Below are positions 1-8,190 of a stretch of DNA of 64,000 nt, in pieces (the stretch's first letter is position 1; each line of letters opens with the position of its first letter). Made by a program: the position numbers and the translations under genes. The stretch is from Lachnospiraceae bacterium. GTDB taxonomy: Bacteria; Bacillota; Clostridia; Lachnospirales; Lachnospiraceae. A model generated the notes under the pieces. It worked only from the letters and a program-made list of their open reading frames with translations. It ran no database searches and had not been told where the DNA came from. The stretch lies in assembly GCA_022791815.1 (NCBI GenBank), contig JAAVZU010000042.1, positions 124,001 through 188,000 on the forward strand. Reading direction: 5' to 3'.

Positions 1-1109
1 GTAATGGTCTTGTTACTTCCTGAGTAAATAAATATACTCTTCTTTCCAATTTTCTGACTTCCAATAACAGCTCCATTCTTATCCCGCACAGTAATGTTAA
101 AATTCCTTAATTCTTCTATATTATATGTAGAATTGTTAACAATCTGAATCTTACATACTAGCTGGCCTTTCTTATTATAAGAAATCTTTGTTGTATTAAA
201 CCATCCACCATATCCAACTTGACTGTTACTAACAGAAGAAGCACTGTATTCATTCTTCTTTACTGTAACATTACAAGTCAATTTACATCCATCTACACTT
301 GCTGTAATTGTTGCTTTTCCTGCTTTCTTTGCAGTTACTACACCTTTGCTTGATACAGTTGCTACAGACTTCTTGTTTGTCTTCCAAGTAACCTTACCTG
401 CTTTGCCAGTTACCTTCAATGTTCTCTTCTGTCCTGCTGTAATAGTAAATGCCTTTGTACTAATAACTGGTTTCTTTACTGTTACATCACAAGTTAATGT
501 TACACTGCCTACCTTTGCAGTAATTGTTGCTTTTCCAGCTTTCTTTGCAGTTACTTTACCATTACTGTTTACAGTTGCCACAGAAGTATTATTAGAAGAC
601 CATTGTACAGTTTCTGTAGTTCCTGTAACAGCTAAAGTCTTTGACTGACCTGCTGAAAGAGAAACGGAAGTAGCACTTAAGCTAATAGAATCTTCTAACC
701 ATCCAAATGCCATATAATTTCCTGCATTTGGGGATGAAATCTTAACTTGATAGCTTCCCGCTGGCAAACCCTTTAAACAAAGAGAATCCCAATAAAGGGA
801 AGGATACTCCTGATCCTGTCGCCAATCACTACTACTAATTTTACCATCTGAATAACTACCATCTTTTAGTGATGTAATTACCACATCAACAGAAACACTA
901 GGATCAACAACATCAATTTCAACCCAGAAATCTTTTGTTGCTGTAGTAGTAAAAGTATAAACATCTCCCGTACTACTAAGTGTTCCCTCCTTTTCCACAA
1001 AAACATCTTGTTGCTCTGCTGCTTGCACTGTCATAGTACTTAGTGAACATGTTACACATACCACCATAACCAGACAAAATGCTAAAACTTTGTTGATAAA
1101 CTTCTTCAT
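1..1109 (-). CDS. Secreted surface protein with two Ig-like (BIG2) domains, partial
   Basis: The gene runs off the left edge, so its C-terminus is missing; 369 codons are visible without a stop. It begins MKKFINKVLAFC, a classic signal peptide ending near VQA-A (about residue 30). Residues about 35-140 form a beta-rich region ending in YMAFGWLEDS. Two bacterial Ig-like BIG2 domains follow (about 141-213 and 214-285), each with the signature SVATV..GKVTAKKAGKATITA. A further beta domain (NEYSASSV... onward) is cut by the edge. An RBS-like AAAGGAAG lies before the ATG. BIG2 repeats are usual in cell-wall or extracellular adhesins. No substrate or ligand can be inferred. Confidence 0.85.
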   Translation of the reverse strand, partial: MKKFINKVLAFCLVMVVCVTCSLSTMTVQAAEQQDVFVEKEGTLSSTGDVYTFTTTATKDFWVEIDVVDPSVSVDVVITSLKDGSYSDGKISSSDWRQDQEYPSLYWDSLCLKGLPAGSYQVKISSPNAGNYMAFGWLEDSISLSATSVSLSAGQSKTLAVTGTTETVQWSSNNTSVATVNSNGKVTAKKAGKATITAKVGSVTLTCDVTVKKPVISTKAFTITAGQKRTLKVTGKAGKVTWKTNKKSVATVSSKGVVTAKKAGKATITASVDGCKLTCNVTVKKNEYSASSVSNSQVGYGGWFNTTKISYNKKGQLVCKIQIVNNSTYNIEELRNFNITVRDKNGAVIGSQKIGKKSIFIYSGSNKTI

Positions 1110-1169
1110 TGTTTTTACTTCCTTTCTGTACCTTTCTTTCTATAATAAATAATTATCTATTACTTTTTT

Positions 1170-1198
1170 ATTGTAACATAGATTATTTTTTCTTACAA
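1170..1198 (-). promoter_or_regulatory. Promoter of the Ig-like surface protein gene
   Basis: Reading the minus strand, TTGTAA (1198-1193) and TACAAT (1175-1170) are separated by exactly 17 bp, about 60 bp upstream of the start codon at 1109. Confidence 0.55.
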
Positions 1199-1370
1199 TA
1201 ATATTTTTCATTTTTGTGTAATAATTAATAACTATTCAGATATACAAAAATTTATGTAAAAAATGCATAGTATTTATCTCTATTAGAAATTTTCCAAAAG
1301 AAAACTTTTGTATATTTTAAATAAAATAAAGGTGTATTTTTACAATTTTCTATTTTTTTGACACCAAAAT

Positions 1371-1416
1371 AAAAAACAATATACAAAATAATTTTCAATT
1401 ATGTATATTGTTTTTT
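1371..1416 (-). terminator. Intrinsic terminator of cysK, bidirectional
   Basis: The 15-bp arms AAAAAACAATATACA and TGTATATTGTTTTTT are perfectly complementary around a 16-nt loop. On the minus strand the stem is followed by a T run. It lies about 57 bp beyond the cysK stop. Confidence 0.75.
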
Positions 1417-1472
1417 TTAATATTAAATAACCATTCTTATCTATATAATATTATAAGAATAAATGTTAGTGA

Positions 1473-2405
1473 TTATTCTTTAAATAATGGAGTAGAATAA
1501 TAACGGTCCCCACTATCTGGAAGTAATGCTACAATTGTCTTTCCTTTATTTTCTGGTCTCTTTGCCAATTCAATTGCAGCTTTAAGAGCCGCACCTGATG
1601 AAATTCCAACTAAAACCCCTTCTTTCTTTGCAAGAAATTTTGCAGCTTCAAACGCTTCTTCATTCTCTATAGTTATAATTTCATCATATATCCCAGTATT
1701 AAGTACTGAAGGAACAAATCCAGCACCAATTCCCTGAATTCCATGTTTTCCAGACTGACCACCAGAAAGAACAGGAGAAGCAGCTGGTTCCATGGCCACA
1801 ATTTTAATATCTTTTTTCTTCTCTCTTAAATATTCACCAACTCCTGTAAGAGTTCCTCCAGTTCCTACACCAGCTACAAAAATATCTACATTTCCATCTG
1901 TATCTTCCCAAATTTCTGGTCCAGTTGTCTTCTTATGCATAGCAGGATTCGCTGGATTATCAAATTGTCCAGGAATAAAACTATTGGGAATCTCTTTTGC
2001 AAGTTGTTCTGCTTTTGCAATAGCACCTTTCATCCCTTTCACACCTTCTGTCAAAACAATCTCTGCCCCATAAGCTTTCAGAATATTTCTTCTTTCCACA
2101 CTCATAGTTTCTGGCATAGTAAGAATAACCCGATATCCTTTCACTGCTGCAATAGAAGCCAGACCAATACCAGTATTTCCTGATGTTGGTTCAATAATGA
2201 CAGAACCTTCTTGTAATAATCCCTTCTCTTCCGCATCTTCTACCATTGCTTTTGCAATACGGTCTTTCACACTTCCTGCTGGATTCAGATATTCAAGCTT
2301 TACCAAAATTTTGGCTTCTAATCCTAATTCTTTTTCTACATTTGCAATCTCCACTAATGGTGTTTTACCAATTAAATCTAATGTTCCCTTATAAGTCTGT
2401 CCCAT
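1473..2405 (-). CDS. cysK: Cysteine synthase A (O-acetylserine sulfhydrylase)
   Basis: This 310-residue protein has the full length of the PLP-dependent cysteine synthase family, which makes cysteine from O-acetylserine and sulfide in the cytoplasm. The PLP lysine lies in [11 protein letters not shown] (about residue 46), the substrate/PLP phosphate loop is [11 protein letters not shown] (about 74-84), and the glycine-rich [10 protein letters not shown] loop is near 178. The C-terminal [12 protein letters not shown] matches the family end. It is monocistronic, with its own promoter, a long structured leader and a terminator. CysK rather than CysM is the better fit from length and the GVGTGGT loop; no cysE lies beside it in this window. 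Confidence 0.95.
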   Translation of the reverse strand: MGQTYKGTLDLIGKTPLVEIANVEKELGLEAKILVKLEYLNPAGSVKDRIAKAMVEDAEEKGLLQEGSVIIEPTSGNTGIGLASIAAVKGYRVILTMPETMSVERRNILKAYGAEIVLTEGVKGMKGAIAKAEQLAKEIPNSFIPGQFDNPANPAMHKKTTGPEIWEDTDGNVDIFVAGVGTGGTLTGVGEYLREKKKDIKIVAMEPAASPVLSGGQSGKHGIQGIGAGFVPSVLNTGIYDEIITIENEEAFEAAKFLAKKEGVLVGISSGAALKAAIELAKRPENKGKTIVALLPDSGDRYYSTPLFKE

Positions 2406-2608
2406 ACTGTCATCTCACCTTTCTATTATTTACTATGAAAGTCCTGACAAACGGGTGCATTTCGTGCAAGTTTACTTGCAAAAAAATGAATGCACAGCAC
2501 GCAACAATCAACTTTCATTTATAGTGATGCCTCGCTTACGAGGCATAGTTATTTAAAACTCTATCACTTTTGTATGCATTCCTATATGCTTACTATGAAT
2601 TAAATATT
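2406..2608 (-). promoter_or_regulatory. Structured 5' leader of cysK
   Basis: The predicted cysK leader contains a stem TGCCTCG-CTTA-CGAGGCA (about 2527-2545) and a long-range pair in which ACTAT..GAAAGT and ACTTTCATAGT enclose an inner GTGCATT/AATGCAC hairpin. No T-box sequence (AGGGTGGnACCGCG) and no S-box core is present. It may be a regulatory leader or an inserted inverted-repeat element of the kind found elsewhere in the window; the sequence alone does not decide. Confidence 0.4.
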
Positions 2609-2614
2609 AGGCAT

Positions 2615-2643
2615 ATTATAGTCTTTTTCCTTTTCTTTGTCAA
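2615..2643 (-). promoter_or_regulatory. Promoter of cysK
   Basis: On the minus strand TTGACA (2643-2638), a 17-bp spacer, then TATAAT (2620-2615): a consensus sigma-A promoter. It implies a leader of about 200 nt before cysK. Confidence 0.8.
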
Positions 2644-2666
2644 GATAGTTAATTGTAAAAAAACTA

Positions 2667-2722
2667 TTGACAAGATGGTTTACTGATGATAAACTTAATT
2701 TATGGTTTATTCATAATAAACC
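2667..2722 (+). promoter_or_regulatory. Promoter and double BlaI-type operator
   Basis: TTGACA (2667-2672) and TAAACT (2690-2695) form a promoter with a 17-bp spacer. Two dyads cover it: an imperfect one, GTTTACTGATGATAAAC (2678-2694), over the spacer and -10, and a perfect one, GGTTTATTCATAATAAACC (2704-2722), over the start region. Position and paired arrangement fit autorepression by the BlaI homologue directly downstream. Confidence 0.75.
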
Positions 2723-2767
2723 AACTCTAACTCGGAAATAGTACACCACACGAAAGGAGGGTAATAT

Positions 2768-3127
2768 ATGGCTATATATAAGATGGGAGCGGTAGAAGCA
2801 AAGTTTGCGGATTTAATCTGGGAATTAGAGCCTGTTGGTTCTGGAGTTCTTGTACAAGCCGCTCTAAAAGAACTAGGATGGAAAAAATCCACAACCTACA
2901 CGGTTCTCCGTAAGCTTTGTGAAAAACAGATTTTCCATAACGAAAAAAGTGTAGTGACTTCCCTAATGACAAGAGATCAATACTATGGAAAACAATGTAA
3001 GCAGTTTGTAGCAGAAACCTTTGATGGCTCTCTTCCTAAATTCTTAGCAGCATTTACGGCAGAGGAAAAAATGACCAAAAAGGAACTTGATGCCCTGAAA
3101 GATTTTCTAAAGAACTTTGAAAGTTAA
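2768..3127 (+). CDS. BlaI/MecI/CopY family transcriptional repressor
   Basis: A 119-residue winged-helix repressor of the penicillinase-repressor family. The N-terminal half carries the DNA-binding region (EAKFADLIWELEPVGSGVLVQAALKELGWKKSTTYTVLRKL, given here by its key residues W18, S42-T43, Y45), where the family recognition helix is K-S-T-x-Y-T-V-L-R-L. The C-terminal half is the dimerisation and cleavage region. It starts just after a strong AGGAGG site, and its own promoter carries two palindromic operators. The gene for a BlaR1-like sensor protease follows 12 nt later, so the pair forms an autoregulated antirepressor module. The target besides its own operon is not visible. Confidence 0.9.
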   Translation: MAIYKMGAVEAKFADLIWELEPVGSGVLVQAALKELGWKKSTTYTVLRKLCEKQIFHNEKSVVTSLMTRDQYYGKQCKQFVAETFDGSLPKFLAAFTAEEKMTKKELDALKDFLKNFES

Positions 3128-3139
3128 AGGAGGCCGAAA

Positions 3140-4474
3140 ATGAAAGTATTATTTCAAGAAATACTAGAATTAAGTGTTACAGGTGGAATTGTTATCCTAA
3201 TAACCCTTTTTATAAGATCTCTTTTGCTACATGTTCCTAAATTTTTTTCTTACATTTTGTGGAGTATTCCTGCAATACGGCTTTTAGTTCCTATTACATT
3301 TACAGGAATATGGACACTAATTCCAGACATACCCACAAAAAACAGTCACACTCTTCAAGGTATGGCAACACAGCAGGGTATTTTACAAAGGACTGCCACA
3401 GTAACACCATATCTTATAGGAAATACTCAAAAACTTCCAGAAGGAACCACCTCACAGGGAATATTAGATTGGCTGCCATTTATATGGATAGCAGGTGTTT
3501 TATTTTTACTATGTTATGGAATTATTTCTTTTGTCCGCCTGCAACACAGACTGAAAATTTCCATACAAATAGAAAAAGATATCTATCTGGTAGATTTTCT
3601 ACCAACTGGTTTTGTAATAGGAATTATTCATCCGAAGATTTATCTCCCTTCTAATCTGTCTGAAGAGGAACAAAAGTATATCATATTACACGAAAAAGTA
3701 CATATAAAAAGATTTGATTACCTGTCTATGCTTGTGGCATATATTACATTGTGTATACATTGGTTTAATCCCTTAGTATGGTTGGGTTTTAGAATGTTTG
3801 TACAAGATATGGAGATGTCATGTGATGAAAAGGTAATTAGAGAATGTGGCACAAAGCATAAAAAACGATATGCCAGTGTTATGGCAGGGATAGTGATAAA
3901 AAAAGCACATCCAGAGATGTTTGCAATGTTTTGTGGGAGTAATATAAAAAGGAGGATTCAAAATATTATGGTTAAAAAGAACACATCAAAAAAGATAAAG
4001 ATAATATCAGTAATGACTGTATTGCTAATGGCAATATTATTTGTACCAAATTTTACGAAAGGAAAAAGCAAAGCACAAACTTCTAAAACTGAAGTTGTAA
4101 CAGGTTTTGTATTAGCAAAAGATAAAATCCTAGTGAGTGATGGAATAACTCATAAACATTCTGGATATCCCTGCTACTACAAAATCCAAAATCCAGAAGA
4201 TACCAAATACTCTCTCGAAGAAATGGAAACACTGTTTACAATGGTAATGGATAAGTGGACAGAAGATGCTCCATTTGCTGCATTGCCTGAAGCTTTGTAT
4301 TTTAATCAAGAACTGTCCGATAAACTTGCAAAAGAAAATTCTTGTGATTTAGTGGTTCAAATGGATTTTGAAATACCTGAAAATTCCGAACATTGCAGAT
4401 TTGAACCTAAACATTATAATAAATATAACTGGTATTTGTCCAAAGATAACACAGGCAATTGGATAGTACGATAA
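3140..4474 (+). CDS. BlaR1/MecR1-type M56 membrane metallopeptidase sensor
   Basis: A 444-residue integral membrane protease with about four N-terminal membrane segments (residues 8-30, 33-50, 110-135 and a later one near 310). The gluzincin motif HEKVH (about residue 190) is followed by the family segment WFNPLVWLGFR and by EMSCDEKV, whose acidic residue completes the zinc site. A last membrane helix near 300 leads into an extracellular domain of about 120 residues. In BlaR1 that domain is a penicillin-binding sensor with an STxK serine. I find no STxK here, so the ligand may not be a beta-lactam. Its partner is the BlaI-like repressor directly upstream, which it presumably inactivates by proteolysis. 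Confidence 0.85.
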   Translation: MKVLFQEILELSVTGGIVILITLFIRSLLLHVPKFFSYILWSIPAIRLLVPITFTGIWTLIPDIPTKNSHTLQGMATQQGILQRTATVTPYLIGNTQKLPEGTTSQGILDWLPFIWIAGVLFLLCYGIISFVRLQHRLKISIQIEKDIYLVDFLPTGFVIGIIHPKIYLPSNLSEEEQKYIILHEKVHIKRFDYLSMLVAYITLCIHWFNPLVWLGFRMFVQDMEMSCDEKVIRECGTKHKKRYASVMAGIVIKKAHPEMFAMFCGSNIKRRIQNIMVKKNTSKKIKIISVMTVLLMAILFVPNFTKGKSKAQTSKTEVVTGFVLAKDKILVSDGITHKHSGYPCYYKIQNPEDTKYSLEEMETLFTMVMDKWTEDAPFAALPEALYFNQELSDKLAKENSCDLVVQMDFEIPENSEHCRFEPKHYNKYNWYLSKDNTGNWIVR

Positions 4475-4505
4475 TCATAACGTCAAGAATAGCTATATTT
4501 CCAGA

Positions 4506-4537
4506 GAGCTGTCGCACTAAGAATTAGTGTACAGCTC
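4506..4537 (+). terminator. Stem-loop after the BlaR1-like gene
   Basis: GAGCTGT..CACTAA-GAA-TTAGTG.ACAGCTC folds into a long stem 31 nt after the stop codon. The following T tract is interrupted, so it may be a weak terminator for this strand. Confidence 0.5.
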
Positions 4538-4573
4538 CTTGATTGAAAATTTTTCTTTTATCATACTTATTAT

Positions 4574-5029
4574 TTAATTACTAGTTTGATACTCTAAAAT
4601 CTTTTTATTATCATCACCACTAACAGAAAATACACATTCCTTAGAATAATCAATACATAAATATTTATCAAAAGTTCCAAAATTAATGGAATACCCCAAA
4701 GAATCCGAAGAACCATAAATACTACATACAATAGTATTATCTTTAAGGAAGAGTAAATATGTATTTCCTTCATCAGACATATTATTTACGATTACATCTG
4801 ATTCAAGACCAAGTATTTGTTCTATTTCTTCTTTAGAAGTATAAGCAGAAAAGGTATACATTTTATCCCATTCAAAGTCCGTCAATTTATGTAAGTTCAC
4901 TTCTCCATTTTGTAGACTATTAATGTTATTGTTAAAAGAAGTCTTATATTTATCTATTGTACTGTTTCCACATGCCGAGAAAAAAATCCCAAAAATACAT
5001 ATACAACAGATGATATGCAATTTTTTCAT
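4574..5029 (-). CDS. Small lipoprotein, candidate immunity protein
   Basis: This 151-residue protein starts MKKLHIICCICIFGIFFSACG, a lipoprotein signal with a lipobox ending at Cys20, so it should be anchored outside the membrane. The mature part has no domain I recognise; it contains short beta-like segments such as NTYLLFLKDNTIVCSIYG. It lies 24 nt downstream of the DUF6973-like gene on the same strand and is probably co-transcribed. A surface lipoprotein immediately after a toxin-like gene could be an immunity factor, but that is inference from position only. Confidence 0.7.
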   Translation of the reverse strand: MKKLHIICCICIFGIFFSACGNSTIDKYKTSFNNNINSLQNGEVNLHKLTDFEWDKMYTFSAYTSKEEIEQILGLESDVIVNNMSDEGNTYLLFLKDNTIVCSIYGSSDSLGYSINFGTFDKYLCIDYSKECVFSVSGDDNKKILEYQTSN

Positions 5030-5053
5030 TATATTTTATTCTTCCTTATCATA

Positions 5054-6133
5054 TTATTTGTGTAACCAATATATACCAGTACTCTTTTTATTGGTTAACT
5101 TTTTTTCAATCCTATTTTGCACTTCTTTATCTGATACATTAAAAGAAGTGTCATACCATTTAATTACGCTTCTACCCACCTCATTATTATGCAAATCCAT
5201 TTTTTGATGATACTTTTCTTTTTTGCCATCCTGTGCCTTTTTTTCTAACTCTGCACTTGATTTACCACTTTCATGTGCTGTTGCATAAGACTTTGCCCAT
5301 GATCTTCCAAGGTCTCTTGTCATCAAGGCATTCCATACTCCATGTCTAAATCCATCTGATTTATCTCCCAAACCATTATATCCAAATTTATTCTTTGTGT
5401 ATGTATAAGCATCATCAGTAAGATATTTTGTATATAATGCCTTTTTAGGATCTAGTGCAATAAGTACTTTCTCCTCTGTAGTCAAAGTTGTCCATGTAGA
5501 ATATGCCACTGTATATAAACTAGAAGCCTTCACCTTAGTACCGCAAATGCCAAAACTGCTATTTGTGGATAATTGTTCTGCTTGTTCATTTATTTCCTTA
5601 ACTAATTTAGTAAGAGAAACTTCATTATTGTTTTCTTTCTGTTTTTCTACTGTTTTATACATAATATAAGTTGTTTCATCTACATCATGTTTTGTCTTCT
5701 CAAGATATAATTTTACATCTTCTACTGTTGTTAATTCTTCTCCTGTATATGAATTTATCAATGGCTGTTTTTCAAAATCCTCTATTGAATTTATATCTAG
5801 TTCTTGTTCTAAAAGTTCTGCAACTTCTTCGCAAGACTCAATACTCTCTAATACCTCCACAACCTTTTCAGATGCTTCATCAGAATCCAATTTTGAAACT
5901 GTATCTTCTATATTTGCTACTTCTTTTTGTTCTTCTAAACTTAAAACACTATTCCAATAATCTGAAGTACTTAATTCATCAAGAATTTCCTCAATTATCT
6001 CTTCTTTTTCTTCTGCAATCCCCACATCAAGAGCATTCTTTGCATCATTAATCTCTTTTTCTGTTTCTGTTAAATTCATCTTATTTGTCTTGCAATTAAC
6101 ATTCATCCTCCCTACTTCACCTAAAATAAACAT
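5054..6133 (-). CDS. Secreted protein with C-terminal DUF6973-like domain, toxin candidate
   Basis: The first standard ATG gives 359 residues. The same frame stays open upstream to 6169, where codons ATA-AAG-AAG-AGA-AGA-ATT-TGT-GTA-GGT begin a typical signal peptide (KKRRICVGIIIMFILG) placed 5 nt after AAAAGGAG. The real start may therefore be an ATA codon at 6169 or the gene has lost its ATG. Residues 20-200 are acidic and helical (coiled-coil-like). The C-terminal 150 residues contain FRHGVWNALMTRDLGRSWA, KSYATAHE and MDLHNNEVGR, a conserved His/Asp/Glu-rich pattern I associate with DUF6973, seen at the C-terminus of secreted toxin-like proteins. A LytTR-type promoter precedes it and a lipoprotein gene follows. 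Enzymatic activity is unknown. Confidence 0.75.
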   Translation of the reverse strand: MFILGEVGRMNVNCKTNKMNLTETEKEINDAKNALDVGIAEEKEEIIEEILDELSTSDYWNSVLSLEEQKEVANIEDTVSKLDSDEASEKVVEVLESIESCEEVAELLEQELDINSIEDFEKQPLINSYTGEELTTVEDVKLYLEKTKHDVDETTYIMYKTVEKQKENNNEVSLTKLVKEINEQAEQLSTNSSFGICGTKVKASSLYTVAYSTWTTLTTEEKVLIALDPKKALYTKYLTDDAYTYTKNKFGYNGLGDKSDGFRHGVWNALMTRDLGRSWAKSYATAHESGKSSAELEKKAQDGKKEKYHQKMDLHNNEVGRSVIKWYDTSFNVSDKEVQNRIEKKLTNKKSTGIYWLHK

Positions 6134-6277
6134 TATTATAATACCTACACAAATTCTTCTCTTCTTTATTATGTCTCCTTTTCAATTTAATTATATAGTA
6201 CAGAGATAATATAAAAACTCGATCCTAAAAACAAATCTTTTTGAGTTTTTACAAACAGCTTTCTCTGTCTAGGCTGG

Positions 6278-6330
6278 ATTTTATCATACTCCATATTGAT
6301 TTACAACCCACTTTACGAAAATAACCACTT
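6278..6330 (-). promoter_or_regulatory. LytTR-type activated promoter of the DUF6973 gene
   Basis: On the minus strand AAGTGGTTATTTTCG (6330-6316) is followed by AAAGTGGGTTG (6314-6304), then by TTGTAA (6306-6301), 17 bp and TAAAAT (6283-6278). The same order, sequences and spacings recur at 23932-24005. This region is the only clear content of the 380-bp gap 6134-6513. Confidence 0.7.
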
Positions 6331-6513
6331 TTATTTATTTAATGTTTCTTTCATTCGATTTTTTTATTAAATATATTAATAAGATTATAATTTGTTTATT
6401 TCATAAGTGTTTTAATTTTTAAATTTATTTATATTTGATAAGTAAATATATTCTTTTTTGAATTACAGTTTGCATAAACTCAACAGTTAGTATTATATAA
6501 TTCAAAATCTCTT

Positions 6514-7257
6514 TTATATTTTTATTAAATCAGTAATAACTTCAGAAGCTATAATTAGTCCTGCCACAGAGGGAACAAAAGCCGTAGAGCCTGGTGTTGC
6601 TTTTCGCCTTCCATTCTCTTCTTTATTACCTGTATTATCGCTATCTTCTCCCATCAGACAAGAATTCGGCTTTTGTATCTCTTCCTTGGAATATACCACT
6701 TTAAGTTTTGCTATTCCTCTTTTTTTCAACTCTCTCCGCATTACTTTTGCTAACGGGCAAATTGAAGTTTCATAAATATCTGCCACCTCAAATTTCGTTG
6801 GATCTAATTTATTGCCTGCACCCATACAGGAAATAATTGGAACCCCCGCCTCCTTTGCCTGCTCTACTAATTGCAGCTTTGCTGTTACAGTATCTACTGC
6901 ATCTACCACATAATCATAATTAGAAAAATCAAACTCATCTTTTGTTTCAGGCAAATAAAAACATTTATACTCTCTTACCCTGCATTCTGGGTTTATATCT
7001 TGTATCCGCTCTTTCATAACATCCACTTTATATCTTCCTATAGAGGATCTTGTGGCAATAATCTGACGATTCAGATTTGTTATGTCTACTGTATCTTTGT
7101 CCACAATATCCAATGCTCCTACACCACTTCGTACCAAACCTTCCACCACATATCCGCCTACACCACCAATGCCAAATACTGCAATTCTGGCATCTGCCAG
7201 TTTTTTCATTCCCTCTTGTCCCAATAACATTGCTGTTCTTTGAAAAATCTGCTCCAT
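6514..7257 (-). CDS. tcdA: tRNA threonylcarbamoyladenosine dehydratase (E1-like, ThiF family)
   Basis: A 247-residue E1-like enzyme that activates and cyclises the t6A modification at position 37 of ANN-decoding tRNAs to ct6A, using ATP. The nucleotide-binding loop is ARIAVFGIGGVGGYVVEGL (residues about 24-42), followed by DKDTVDITNLNRQ with the ThiF Arg/Gln pair, and YDYVVDAVDTV (about 110). The start used here is the ATG at 7257, preceded by AGGAGG at the right distance; an open extension to 7368 has no RBS and lacks family similarity. The Cys in ETSICPLAKVMRRELKKRGI is typical of the TcdA branch, which separates it from MoeB and ThiF. Confidence 0.9.
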   Translation of the reverse strand: MEQIFQRTAMLLGQEGMKKLADARIAVFGIGGVGGYVVEGLVRSGVGALDIVDKDTVDITNLNRQIIATRSSIGRYKVDVMKERIQDINPECRVREYKCFYLPETKDEFDFSNYDYVVDAVDTVTAKLQLVEQAKEAGVPIISCMGAGNKLDPTKFEVADIYETSICPLAKVMRRELKKRGIAKLKVVYSKEEIQKPNSCLMGEDSDNTGNKEENGRRKATPGSTAFVPSVAGLIIASEVITDLIKI

Positions 7258-7327
7258 TTTAATGCCTCCTAATATAAATCCCATAAACTTACATACCTGT
7301 AATTCAGGCTTCTCTAAAAATGAAATT

Positions 7328-7365
7328 AAGGCTGTCACACAAAGCATCCTTTTTGCGACAGCCTT
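7328..7365 (-). terminator. Intrinsic terminator of dapA-dapB
   Basis: AAGGCTGTC and GACAGCCTT arms pair around an A/T-rich loop, about 40 bp after the dapB stop codon. The T-run on the minus strand is short, so efficiency is uncertain. Confidence 0.65.
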
Positions 7366-7403
7366 CATTATTCACATACTATATTGCAACTAAAATCCGC
7401 TTA

Positions 7404-8165
7404 TTATGCTTCTGCTATAACATCACGCATATCATAAAGTCCTGCTGGTTTACCAGCAAGAAATTTAGCTGCGGATACAGAACCTTTTGCAAATACCGCT
7501 TTAGAATATGCAGTATGTTTAAACTCTATTACCTCATCAATTCCAGCGAAAATTACTTCATGCTCTCCAACTATAGTTCCTCCTCTTACAGCGGATAAAC
7601 CTAACTCTTTTTTACCACGTTTTTCACGTTTTTGGGAGCGGTCATAGATGTACTCATACTGGTTATTCATTGCTTCATTTATAGAATCTGCCAGTGCAAG
7701 AGCAGTTCCAGAAGGTGCATCTAACTTCTGATTATGATGTTTTTCCACAATCTCTACATCATATCCCGCAGTTGCGAGGACTTTAGCAGCATCTTGCAAT
7801 AACTTAAATAAAGTATTAATACCAAGAGACATATTTGCTGATTTTAATACTGCAACAGACTTACTAAGTTTCTTGATTCTTTGTAATTGCTCCTCGGACA
7901 ATCCCGTGGTACAAACTACAACAGGCATTTTCTTTTCTTCGCAAAAATCTAACAAAGCATCCATTGCTTTTGCCGAACAAAAATCAATAATCACATCTGC
8001 TTCCACATTACAATCTTTAATATTGGTAAAAACCGGATATACGTTGTCACGATTGTCAACAATATCTATTCCAGCTACAATTTCTACATCTTCATCATCT
8101 TTGGCAATCTTGGTAATTGTCTGCCCCATTGCCCCGTTACATCCATGCATAATCACTTTTGTCAT
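7404..8165 (-). CDS. dapB: 4-hydroxy-tetrahydrodipicolinate reductase
   Basis: 253 residues, the usual length for DapB, the NAD(P)H-dependent step after DapA in the diaminopimelate/lysine pathway. The N-terminal Rossmann loop is MHGCNGAMGQTI (GxxGxMG), and the substrate-binding segment VEIVEKHHNQKLDAPSGTA (about residues 138-156) contains the His-His, Lys and DxPSGTA motif of the family. It lies 25 bp after dapA and shares its lysine riboswitch, so it should be repressed when lysine is plentiful. Confidence 0.95.
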   Translation of the reverse strand: MTKVIMHGCNGAMGQTITKIAKDDEDVEIVAGIDIVDNRDNVYPVFTNIKDCNVEADVIIDFCSAKAMDALLDFCEEKKMPVVVCTTGLSEEQLQRIKKLSKSVAVLKSANMSLGINTLFKLLQDAAKVLATAGYDVEIVEKHHNQKLDAPSGTALALADSINEAMNNQYEYIYDRSQKREKRGKKELGLSAVRGGTIVGEHEVIFAGIDEVIEFKHTAYSKAVFAKGSVSAAKFLAGKPAGLYDMRDVIAEA

Positions 8166-8190
8166 TGGTCATTCTCCTTCTTCTTTCATT

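Larger units (their letters stand above)
1110..1472. other. AT-rich intergenic region between surface protein gene and cysK
   Basis: This stretch holds the promoter of the left-edge gene and the cysK terminator. I see no further open frame with a ribosome binding site. Confidence 0.5.

Noticed and set aside
346-648. 100-codon plus-strand frame
   Set aside because: Shadow of the Ig-like repeats of the minus-strand surface protein gene.
2406-2608. T-box or SAM riboswitch upstream of cysK
   Set aside because: Neither the T-box AGGGTGG core nor the S-box core is present on the minus strand.
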